15,942 nucleotides of DNA from JBNJGT01 sp046496745 (GTDB lineage Archaea > Nanobdellota > Nanobdellia > Woesearchaeales > JACJVW01): assembly GCA_046496745.1 (NCBI GenBank), contig JAWOGQ010000004.1, forward strand, positions 1 to 15,942. Reading direction: 5' to 3'. Below, piece after piece: positions 7,183 through 13,156 of the stretch; positions within the stretch are counted from its first letter, which is position 1; each line of letters starts with the position of its first letter. The translations under genes were made by a program, and so were the position numbers. The notes under the pieces are model-generated. The model saw only the letters and a list, made by a program, of their open reading frames with translations, ran no database searches and was not told where the DNA came from.

Positions 7183-8127
7183 ATGGGTACAGAACAGGTC
7201 ACATTCAATATAGGAGAAGTCATCGTAAATGAGGGAGAGCATAGCTATGACCTGTATAAGCTTATCAGTGGAACTGTCTCAATCTTCAAGGGAACAACCA
7301 AGGTTACAAGCATTTCTGAGCCTGGCGAACTACTGGGGGAGATGTCCTTTTTCATAGGGAAGAAGAGATCTGCTACAATGGTTGCTGAAACAAATGTTGA
7401 ACTGGAGAGGATATCAAAGGACGGACTTGCTGATTATTTCAAAGAGAACCCTGATTTTGCTATAAATATCTCAGAGTCACTTGCAAAAAGGCTGCAGGAT
7501 ACTACCCAGCGTCTCACGGAGCTTGAGCGTTACAAGAAGATGTATGATGAGATAGTGAAGTATGCGCATAGCCATCCTAAACTGCTTGAGACCCTTGATT
7601 CTTTCGAGAAGGTGCAGGAGTGGCAGGAGGAGAAACTCAAGGAGATGCTCAATAAGAAAAGCCTGATGTCACAGAAGATAATCCGACCTTTTGTGGAAAA
7701 CACAGTAAACGCTGTGCAACAATTCCTGAATACGCACGTAGGGCAGGATGAACCTTTTGCGTTCGGAGAGAAGGATATCGACCTGGATGCTGCATCTGTG
7801 GTCAATCTTTTGGGAGAATTCAATGGATGGTATGTGATGGCATTTCCCAAGGATGTGGCACTTGCAATGACAAGCAAGATAACAGGAAAAGAGTATGATG
7901 AACTTAACGAGGATGTTGTGAATTACATAAAAGAGATAAACAACATAATAATAGGATGGATAATAGGAGCTGTCAAAGGTTATAAATTCAGCATATCAAC
8001 CCCTACTGCAATATTCGGGGCAGATGCAGTGAAAAACATGATCAGCGAGACTCCTTCGATGGTAATCCCATTCAAGACAGAATTCGGCGAATTTTATACG
8101 ATCATTTTCATAAACATAATGAAGTGA
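7183..8127 (+). CDS. Cyclic-nucleotide-binding domain / coiled coil / CheX-like domain protein, copy 1
   Basis: 314 residues from ATG 7183. Residues 8-110 form a cNMP-binding beta-barrel of the CRP type: GEVIVNEGEHSYDLYKLISG, then the phosphate-binding cassette LLGEMSFFIGKKRSATMVA (50-68), with the GE and Arg-Ser-Ala seen in ligand-binding members. Residues 100-180 are helical or coiled coil. Residues 195-312 look like a CheX/CheC-type phosphatase domain: GWYVMAFP, KEINNIIIG (Glu251, Asn254), SISTPTAIFG and PFKTEFGEFYTIIF. The Ser/Asp four residues before the Glu is Asn247 here. There is no DNA-binding domain, so it is likely a signalling protein and not a CRP regulator. The frame is open to 7030, but the TATA box and alignment with the second copy favour 7183. 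A 4-base gap precedes the paralogue. Confidence 0.8.
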   Translation: MGTEQVTFNIGEVIVNEGEHSYDLYKLISGTVSIFKGTTKVTSISEPGELLGEMSFFIGKKRSATMVAETNVELERISKDGLADYFKENPDFAINISESLAKRLQDTTQRLTELERYKKMYDEIVKYAHSHPKLLETLDSFEKVQEWQEEKLKEMLNKKSLMSQKIIRPFVENTVNAVQQFLNTHVGQDEPFAFGEKDIDLDAASVVNLLGEFNGWYVMAFPKDVALAMTSKITGKEYDELNEDVVNYIKEINNIIIGWIIGAVKGYKFSISTPTAIFGADAVKNMISETPSMVIPFKTEFGEFYTIIFINIMK

Positions 8128-8131
8128 AAAA

Positions 8132-9094
8132 ATGCTAAACGATCCAGAACTGAAAACAAAACACCTAAAGACAGGAGAAGTCCTGGTCAACCAGGGAGAA
8201 CACAGCACTGATTTTTACATCCTGGCCTCAGGTACTGTTGCAATTGTAATCGGCACCAGCAGGATCGCGACTATCGATCAACCAGGAATGTTTCTTGGAG
8301 AGATGTCATTTTTCATAGGAGATAGAAGAACAGCAACAGTCATTGCGCTATCTGACGTGGAAGTACAGGTTATACCAAAGGATAAGGTTCTTGATCTTTT
8401 TGCGAAGAACCCTGACTTTGCTGTGAGTGTTGCAGGGTCACTTGCGCAAAACCTGAAAGACACAAGCAATAAAGTGGCTGAACTGCGTAACAGGCAGGAT
8501 TACCTGGACAAGCTATTGAGATATTCAAAAAACATACCTGAGCTTGACAAGCAGATCAAGGAATTTGACAGGGTGATGCAGGAGAGGCAACGTATACTGC
8601 AGGAATTCATCAATGAGAAGAGTATCATGAGCCAGAAGATAATACACCCCCTTACTCAAAGCACAAAATACTCGATCAAGAACCTCGTGGGGATCGAATC
8701 TGAAAGAAACGAGAGTTTTTTCCTGGAAGAACATGAGATCGAGATGGCAGCAGGTTCAGTAGTAAACATTGAAGGAGATTGTGAAGGATGGTATGCCCTT
8801 GCATTCCCAAAAGAGACTGCACTTGCCATGAGTGGGCGCATGATTGGAAAAGAACAGAATGACCTTAATGAGGAGACTGTGAGTTTCATAAAGGAGCTCA
8901 ACAATATAATGAGCGCGCAGCTTATCACAAGGATCAAGGAGTATGACCTTTCAATCTCAACCCCTGTAACTGTCCTTAATGAGAATGCATTAAAATCCAT
9001 GATAAAGATGGTTCCATCGCTGGTACTTCCATATGAGACAGAACTTGGCAGATTCTATACTGTACTCAACATAAAAATAGCAAGCGGGAGCTGA
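8132..9094 (+). CDS. Cyclic-nucleotide-binding domain / coiled coil / CheX-like domain protein, copy 2
   Basis: 320 residues; a paralogue of the preceding gene with the same three parts. The cNMP domain is at 12-115 (GEVLVNQGEHSTDFYILASG; cassette FLGEMSFFIGDRRTATVIA). A helical linker spans about 115-185. The CheX-like domain is at 200-316. The phosphatase pattern Ser-x3-Glu-x2-Asn is intact here (SFIKELNN: Ser251, Glu255, Asn258), followed by SISTPVTVL. In CheX and CheC this Glu/Asn pair hydrolyses aspartyl phosphate on a response regulator; activity here is inference. It is co-transcribed with copy 1. The last 12 bases of the gene, including the stop, lie opposite tRNA-Cys. No Shine-Dalgarno site precedes the ATG. 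Confidence 0.82.
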   Translation: MLNDPELKTKHLKTGEVLVNQGEHSTDFYILASGTVAIVIGTSRIATIDQPGMFLGEMSFFIGDRRTATVIALSDVEVQVIPKDKVLDLFAKNPDFAVSVAGSLAQNLKDTSNKVAELRNRQDYLDKLLRYSKNIPELDKQIKEFDRVMQERQRILQEFINEKSIMSQKIIHPLTQSTKYSIKNLVGIESERNESFFLEEHEIEMAAGSVVNIEGDCEGWYALAFPKETALAMSGRMIGKEQNDLNEETVSFIKELNNIMSAQLITRIKEYDLSISTPVTVLNENALKSMIKMVPSLVLPYETELGRFYTVLNIKIASGS

Positions 9095-9154
9095 GATTCG
9101 AACTCAGGATCAGAGGGTTGCAGCCTCTTGCCTTAGCCACTTGGCCACTCCCGC
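9083..9154 (-). tRNA. tRNA-Cys (GCA)
   Basis: Full cloverleaf on the minus strand. The acceptor is GCGGGAG/CTCCCGC. The D arm is GCC/GGC with the conserved GG in the loop. The anticodon arm is AGAGG-CTGCAAC-CCTCT. The T arm is CTGAG-TTCGAAT-CTCAG. The discriminator is U73, the base expected for Cys. There is no intron and no encoded CCA. It overlaps the 3' end of the opposite-strand cNMP-CheX gene by 12 bases. Confidence 0.95.
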
Positions 9155-9177
9155 ATGGGAAGAGGGAGAAGTTGAAG

Positions 9178-9187
9178 ATTTAAAAAA
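9178..9187 (-). promoter_or_regulatory. TATA box for tRNA-Cys
   Basis: TTTTTTAAAT on the minus strand, centred about 28 bases before the tRNA 5' end at 9154. Confidence 0.45.
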
Positions 9188-9209
9188 GTTTACCTTTTTC
9201 TTCGATAGA

Positions 9210-9217
9210 TTTATAAG
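9210..9217 (+). promoter_or_regulatory. TATA box for signal peptidase / TFS unit
   Basis: TTTATAAG centred 27 bases before ATG 9240. It supports a leaderless start there and argues against the in-frame TTG at 9141 inside the tRNA gene. Confidence 0.55.
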
Positions 9218-9239
9218 AAGTTTGATAATCATTTACTGC

Positions 9240-9821
9240 ATGAAATCCTTATGGGGGAAGATATGGTATTTTATCTGGGAAGATGACTCGCTTTTAAGCT
9301 GGACAGTCGATCTGCTGATCTCTTTTGTGATAATAAAATTCCTTGTTTATCCGGGTCTTGGGCTGGCGCTTGGAACAACACATCCAATTGTCGCAGTGGT
9401 CTCAGGCAGCATGGAACATGATGGAACCTTTGATTCCTGGTGGGAATCGCAAAAAGGGCTGTATGACCAATACAATATAACAAGGGAAGAGTTCAGTGAA
9501 TATCCGTTTGCAAACGGTTTCAACACAGGGGACATAATGGTTCTCAAAGGAAAGCCTACGGATGAGATTGAGAGAGGGGATGTGATAGTTTTCTGGGGCA
9601 ACAGGCGGGACCCCATAATCCATAGAGTGGTGGATTCTAATGGGGGATTTACTACTAAGGGAGACCATAACCTGGGTTCAGACACATATGAATATGACAT
9701 ACCTCCAGAGAGGCTGGTGGGTTATGGAGAGCATGAGAAGGGAAGTGTTGCAATTGCAAGAGTACCCTATCTAGGATATATAAAGATAGGAGCAGTATGG
9801 CTCCTTACACAGGTGATGTAG
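9240..9821 (+). CDS. Signal peptidase I, archaeal/ER (S26B) type
   Basis: 193 residues. It cleaves signal peptides of exported proteins at the outer face of the membrane. Membrane helices are at about 22-45 and near the C-terminus (about 176-192). The catalytic Ser57 is in VVSGSMEHDG. The general base is His128 in DPIIHRVV, not Lys, which marks the archaeal/eukaryotic class. Asp142 (TTKGDHN) and Asp148 lie in the box containing the third catalytic residue. An insertion of about 35 residues (FDSWWES, YDQYNITREEFSEYPF) separates the Ser box from GFNTGDIMVLKG; I recall this insertion from other DPANN homologues. The start is set by the TATA box. The TFS gene follows immediately, with its ATG directly after the stop. 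Confidence 0.92.
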   Translation: MKSLWGKIWYFIWEDDSLLSWTVDLLISFVIIKFLVYPGLGLALGTTHPIVAVVSGSMEHDGTFDSWWESQKGLYDQYNITREEFSEYPFANGFNTGDIMVLKGKPTDEIERGDVIVFWGNRRDPIIHRVVDSNGGFTTKGDHNLGSDTYEYDIPPERLVGYGEHEKGSVAIARVPYLGYIKIGAVWLLTQVM

Positions 9822-10136
9822 ATGTTGTTTTGTCCGGAATGCGGTTCGATACTAATGCCAAAAGAAGAAGATGGAGAAAGAATAATGGCCTGTTCATGCG
9901 GTTATTCTTCAAAGGACAGCCAGTCGCTTAAAGAATCTGTCAAGAAAAAAAAAGATATTGAAGTAGTCTCAAATGAGCATGATTACGAAAGCCTCCCTAC
10001 CACAGAGGCTGACTGCCCAAAATGCGGAAATAAAAAATGTTACTATTGGCTCGTCCAGACACGTTCCGCAGACGAGCCTGAAACAAAATTTCTAAAATGC
10101 TGCAAGTGCAAGCATACCTTCCGGGATTACGGTTAG
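9822..10136 (+). CDS. tfs: Transcription factor S (TFS; RNA polymerase RNA-cleavage factor)
   Basis: 104 residues. The N-terminal zinc ribbon is CPEC (4-7) with CSC (24-26). A charged linker follows at 31-60. The C-terminal TFIIS-type ribbon is CPKC (65-68) with CCKC (93-96). The acidic hairpin RSADEPET carries Asp84-Glu85, which reach the polymerase active site and stimulate cleavage of backtracked RNA. Length and layout match archaeal TFS, related to Rpb9/A12.2 and TFIIS. Asp84-Glu85 is intact, so the protein is probably active and not an inhibitory paralogue. The ATG directly follows the signal peptidase stop. The last 4 bases overlap the end of the opposite-strand SEC-C gene. Confidence 0.93.
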   Translation: MLFCPECGSILMPKEEDGERIMACSCGYSSKDSQSLKESVKKKKDIEVVSNEHDYESLPTTEADCPKCGNKKCYYWLVQTRSADEPETKFLKCCKCKHTFRDYG

Positions 10137-10243
10137 TAAAGCTTGTTGCAGCAATCCTTGAATAGTTTTCCTGAACCACAAGGACATATGTTCTCAAGCT
10201 CCCATATTATCCCGTTGGTTGTTTGGTTTATTGTTTCAGACAT
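10133..10243 (-). CDS. 36-aa SEC-C motif zinc-binding miniprotein
   Basis: ATG 10243 to TAA 10133. The sequence begins MSETINQTTNGIIWELEN and continues ICPCGSGKLFKDCCNKLY. CPCGSGKLFKDCC (20-32) is a full SEC-C zinc motif (C-x-C-x8-C-C), normally a C-terminal module of SecA and other proteins; here it forms almost the whole protein. The Shine-Dalgarno site GGGGGTGAT, 4 bases before the ATG, is a near-perfect match to the 16S 3' end. The gene is the second of a mini-operon, 12 bases after the previous stop, and overlaps TFS tail-to-tail by 4 bases. The motif binds zinc and has been linked to protein or ribosome contacts; the role here is unknown. Confidence 0.8.
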   Translation of the reverse strand: MSETINQTTNGIIWELENICPCGSGKLFKDCCNKLY

Positions 10244-10255
10244 TTGTATCACCCC

Positions 10256-10353
10256 CTAAGTGGATATTTCTACTAATCGGCCATCTGAATCAAGGCGATA
10301 GTTCTGTTCGTCAATCCCCCATCAAGAATCTCACGCAACTTTCTGCGGTTCAT
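10256..10353 (-). CDS. Tiny ORF of unknown function, apparently frameshifted at a G5 run
   Basis: ATG 10353 with an SD-like GGGGTGGT four bases upstream. Read straight, it gives 26 residues (MNRRKLREILDGGLTNRTIA, then LIQMAD) ending at 10273. Moving back one base at the G5 run (10316-10320) gives a more protein-like 32-residue product: MNRRKLREILDGG, then IDEQNYRLDSDGRLVEIST, ending at 10256. That stop sits just before the Shine-Dalgarno site of the SEC-C gene, as expected for an intact operon. A base-call error, a real mutation or -1 frameshifting could explain this. I recognise no family. A TATA-like element (CATATAAAATAAC) lies about 50 bases upstream. Confidence 0.45.
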
Positions 10354-10471
10354 ATTTACCACCCCTTTTATGTCTATGATAAATTAGCGGTATATGAGAT
10401 TTCTGATGTTATTTTATATGGGCAATATAAATTATATAAAAAAGATTTAAATTTATAAATCGAACAAAATG

Positions 10472-10480
10472 TTTATAAAA
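10472..10480 (+). promoter_or_regulatory. TATA box for the PhoU-like regulator
   Basis: TTTATAAAA, centred about 36 bases before codon ATA 10512. A second TATA-like element (ATTTATAAAT) lies at 10450-10459. Confidence 0.4.
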
Positions 10481-10511
10481 AGAAAATACATTATGCATCA
10501 GGGGGATAAAA

Positions 10512-11399
10512 ATAAAGAGGAAAGTCATCCAGATTGCAAACAGCACACAGTTGGTATCCTTACCCAGAAAGTGGTGTATCAAGAATAATATTAAAAAAGG
10601 GGAAGAACTGGAACTGACTGACTTAGGTAATAAACTGATGATTCTTGCAGAACAGGAGAATGCACCTCTACTGAAAAAAAAGCTGCATCTGGATGATAAG
10701 GAAAAATACCTGAAATATATATTGCATGCCCTCTACCAGAAGGGATATACTGAAGTCATATTCACATACGATGATGAAAGGATAGCGGACGTTATACAAA
10801 AGATGTTGCATGAGGAGATGGTGGGCTTTGAGGTAGTTGAGCAATCACCCAAGATGTCTGTGATACGTTCGGTTGCAGGAGCTCTTCCTTCTGAATTTGA
10901 TGCGATCCTGAAAAGAGCGTTTTCACTTACTGTCTCAATGTATGAGGGACTTGTGGATAATCTGGTACAAGGAAAATTCCAGGCGATAGGAAGCTTATCC
11001 TACATGGAGGGCAATGTCTACAAGTATGTAACTTTCTGCACGAGAATGATAAATTCCGGGCTAAAGGATAAGGATGTCACACAGTATTCTGTCCTGAAAA
11101 GGATTGAGAGGATAGCAAGAGAGATGAAATTCCTTTGCATAGAACTTAACAAGAACAATTCAATAGACAAGAGGACAAAGGAGACTGTAAAAGAAGTATA
11201 CTCTTTACTTAAGGAATCCTATGATCTCTATTATGCATATGACCTCAAGAAAACCCTTGAATTGTTTGAGAAGAGATTAGAGATAATAAAAAGGATAAAA
11301 AAGGAATTTAAGGCAGGCTGTATGAATGCCCATTACCTATGCAACATTTCACAATATATTTTTGATCTCTCAAAAGCAAAAATGCAGATGGAGATATAG
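10512..11399 (+). CDS. AbrB-like / PhoU-domain phosphate-type regulator, with apparent AUA start
   Basis: 295 residues if read from ATA 10512. The N-terminus is a SpoVT/AbrB-type DNA-binding beta fold: KRKVIQIANSTQLVSLPRKW, then IKNNIKKGEELELTDLGNKL. Residues about 115-285 are all helical and PhoU-like. This AbrB+PhoU architecture is common among archaeal phosphate-uptake regulators. Codons 10515-10550 clearly belong to the AbrB fold, so the in-frame TTG at 10551 would cut it in half. The frame has no ATG, GTG or TTG between the upstream region and 10551. A G5 run (10501-10505) could act as Shine-Dalgarno six bases before ATA 10512. The alternative is a one-base indel in that G run, which would put ATG 10493 in frame. 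The DUF167 gene follows with no gap. The start is uncertain; the family is sound. Confidence 0.82.
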   Translation: MKRKVIQIANSTQLVSLPRKWCIKNNIKKGEELELTDLGNKLMILAEQENAPLLKKKLHLDDKEKYLKYILHALYQKGYTEVIFTYDDERIADVIQKMLHEEMVGFEVVEQSPKMSVIRSVAGALPSEFDAILKRAFSLTVSMYEGLVDNLVQGKFQAIGSLSYMEGNVYKYVTFCTRMINSGLKDKDVTQYSVLKRIERIAREMKFLCIELNKNNSIDKRTKETVKEVYSLLKESYDLYYAYDLKKTLELFEKRLEIIKRIKKEFKAGCMNAHYLCNISQYIFDLSKAKMQMEI

Positions 11400-11624
11400 A
11401 TGGATTTTTCACAAGCAATAGAGATACTGGTAAAGACAAATGCGAAACAGAACAAGGCAGAGTTTGACGAGGAAAGAGGAGTATGGAAAGTTGATATAAA
11501 GGCCCCCCCTGAAAATGGGAAGGCAAATCAGGAGATCATAAGATATTTCCAGAAACTTTCGGGGAAAAAGGTCAAGATACTCACAGGAGCCACATCAAAA
11601 AGAAAACTTCTAAGATTTTATTAG
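11400..11624 (+). CDS. DUF167 (UPF0235/YggU) family protein
   Basis: 74 residues, starting directly after the stop of the PhoU-like gene, so translationally coupled. Family signature: VDIKAPPENGKANQEIIRYF (30-49), then KKVKILTGATSKRKLLRF (56-73), matching the DUF167 pattern 'A.P..GKAN' and 'V.I..G..S..K'. These are small alpha/beta proteins found in all domains; the biochemical role is not established. The 3' end overlaps the convergent cis-prenyltransferase-like gene by 15 bases. Confidence 0.9.
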   Translation: MDFSQAIEILVKTNAKQNKAEFDEERGVWKVDIKAPPENGKANQEIIRYFQKLSGKKVKILTGATSKRKLLRFY

Positions 11625-12107
11625 CTTAAGGATATGCTTTCTCTTTAGATTATCAGTATATCTTATGCGTGAATATTCACTATCCCATAAAAGGAAAGGA
11701 GCACCATTTGATTGGATTATTATATCAGGAGGTGGAATCTCAGAGGTATAAAGGTTTGATTTGATGTCCTGCTTTTCTATTGTATCCGGATCAATCTTTC
11801 CTGCCTTAACCTGGCGGGCAATCAAACGGCAGGCGTCAAGAATCTCCTCCTGGCCATCATACTCTATGCACAGGTTCAAAACCTTATCAGCATCTTGTTT
11901 CTTGATTATTTCCTTTATCTGCTCTACAAGAGGGGAATTATACCATTTCCCGAAAACATTGACCTTGCAATGGCGTTTGGATATTTCTGAAAGGAATGAT
12001 CCAGTAATGTCAAACTTGATAGTTATGACTGATACTTCCTCAAAGAGAGAATCAATAATCTCAAGTGCCTGGGTTTCATTGAAAGGGAGGTTTAGGGCGA
12101 TATGCAT
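11610..12107 (-). CDS. Short, degenerate cis-prenyltransferase (undecaprenyl diphosphate synthase-like)
   Basis: 165 residues from ATG 12107, much shorter than the usual 230-260. The C-terminal half matches the family: KVNVFGKW (48-55), LNLCIEYDGQEEILDACR (77-94), KAGKIDPDTIE (101-111), SNLYTSEIPPPDIIIQSNGA (117-136) and FLLWDSEYSRIRY (138-150). The start of the protein lacks the 'MDGNRRWA' motif whose Asp is catalytic. The 'RTSGE.R.SN' segment that binds isopentenyl diphosphate is reduced to IQSNGAP. It is therefore probably not active alone; it could be a non-catalytic partner of a second subunit (as NgBR is to DHDDS) or have another role. The frame is open to TTG 12119; ATG 12107 is preferred because it lies 27 bases after a TATA box. 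Divergent from the prepilin peptidase. Confidence 0.72.
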   Translation of the reverse strand: MHIALNLPFNETQALEIIDSLFEEVSVITIKFDITGSFLSEISKRHCKVNVFGKWYNSPLVEQIKEIIKKQDADKVLNLCIEYDGQEEILDACRLIARQVKAGKIDPDTIEKQDIKSNLYTSEIPPPDIIIQSNGAPFLLWDSEYSRIRYTDNLKRKHILKLIKS

Positions 12108-12129
12108 GCAAATACACAATACGCAAACC

Positions 12130-12138
12130 TTTAAATAG
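12130..12138. promoter_or_regulatory. Shared TATA box between divergent leaderless genes
   Basis: TTTAAATAG. The symmetric TTTAAA core lies about 26 bases from ATG 12107 on the minus strand and about 25 bases from ATG 12158 on the plus strand. No other TATA box fits either start, and neither has a Shine-Dalgarno site. Confidence 0.55.
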
Positions 12139-12157
12139 TTTACTCAAGGGTAGTTTC

Positions 12158-13156
12158 ATGATGGACCCTACTGATCTGCTCATGATTGCAAGCGCAGGAG
12201 CGCTGGTGGTTTCCTCATATACTGATTTCAAGACACGCGAGGTTCCGGACTGGGTAAGCATAGGTTTGATCCTTACTGCACTTGGAGGAAGAATCATATT
12301 CAGTTTCTACAATGGACTTAATTATTTCCTGGAAGGAATGTTTGGTTTTGCATTCTTCTTTGCGGTTGCTGCATTCCTGTTTTATACAGGGCAATGGGGA
12401 GGAGGAGATGCAAAACTTCTCATGGGGCTTGGCGCTGCTTTCGGGTTAGGATTTGAGAAAGGTGTATTGCTTTTTGTTGCAGGAGGCATATTTGTCCTTC
12501 TTTTCGGATTGAACCTTACAGATATGGTAAGAAAGGAGAAGAAGCTACAGCGGGCACTCAACATAGTGATGACTTTGTTGTCGCTGGGATTTATCGGGAT
12601 CTCATTTTTCATAATGCCAGTACCTAACAAACTGATATTTTTCCTGATAAACCTTCTTCTTTTCGGAGGGTTATATGGCCTGGTATGGATAATTTACATG
12701 CTCTTCAGGAATATCAAGGAGTTCAGGGCAGGATTCTCAGAACAATTGAATGAGAAAAGACTGATTCTAAGGGTAGTGATCACTGGATGCGGATTGCTGT
12801 TGATCATAGGTTTTTTCACTAACATCCTGTTCATTGCGACTGTAGTTTTTGGAGTTTTGCTTGTGTTCTTTTTATGGCTTGCAATGAAATCTGTGGAAGA
12901 TTTTGCCATGGTAAAGAAGGTCAATGTGAGTAAGCTCACTGAAGGTGACTGGATTGTCAGGGATGTTATAGTTGATGGAGAATATATCTGCGGGCCTGCT
13001 GATCTTGGTGTAAGGGATGAGCAGATAAAGACACTCAAGAAACTTAAAGCAAAGGGCAAGATAAAAAAAGTGGTGATAAAAGAAGGAATCCCTTTTGTGC
13101 CTAGTTTCCTTATTGCTTTTGTTGTAACTTATCTTGACCTGCTGTTTATTTTCTAG
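12158..13156 (+). CDS. A24 family prepilin/preflagellin peptidase
   Basis: 332 residues. A membrane aspartyl protease that cuts class III signal peptides of pilins and archaellins at the cytoplasmic face. Catalytic Asp23 lies in SSYTDFKTREVPDW. Catalytic Asp84 lies in the GxGD-type motif GQWGGGDAKLL (78-88). There are about seven membrane helices: 7-20, 34-50, 60-77, 92-116, 128-150, 153-170 and 200-240. A soluble C-terminal stretch (about 240-310; VRDVIVDGEYICGPADLG) and a last helix (315-332) extend it beyond the compact FlaK size (about 230 residues). Leaderless from the shared TATA box. The stop overlaps the end of the convergent pilin-like gene by 4 bases, making that protein a natural substrate candidate. 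Confidence 0.92.
   Translation: MMDPTDLLMIASAGALVVSSYTDFKTREVPDWVSIGLILTALGGRIIFSFYNGLNYFLEGMFGFAFFFAVAAFLFYTGQWGGGDAKLLMGLGAAFGLGFEKGVLLFVAGGIFVLLFGLNLTDMVRKEKKLQRALNIVMTLLSLGFIGISFFIMPVPNKLIFFLINLLLFGGLYGLVWIIYMLFRNIKEFRAGFSEQLNEKRLILRVVITGCGLLLIIGFFTNILFIATVVFGVLLVFFLWLAMKSVEDFAMVKKVNVSKLTEGDWIVRDVIVDGEYICGPADLGVRDEQIKTLKKLKAKGKIKKVVIKEGIPFVPSFLIAFVVTYLDLLFIF

Noticed and set aside
10551..10553. TTG start for the PhoU-like gene
   Set aside because: It would remove the first strand of the AbrB-like fold, which is clearly encoded upstream in the same frame.
11761..12138. 125-codon open frame on the plus strand
   Set aside because: Shadow of the cis-prenyltransferase-like gene, which has clear family motifs on the minus strand.
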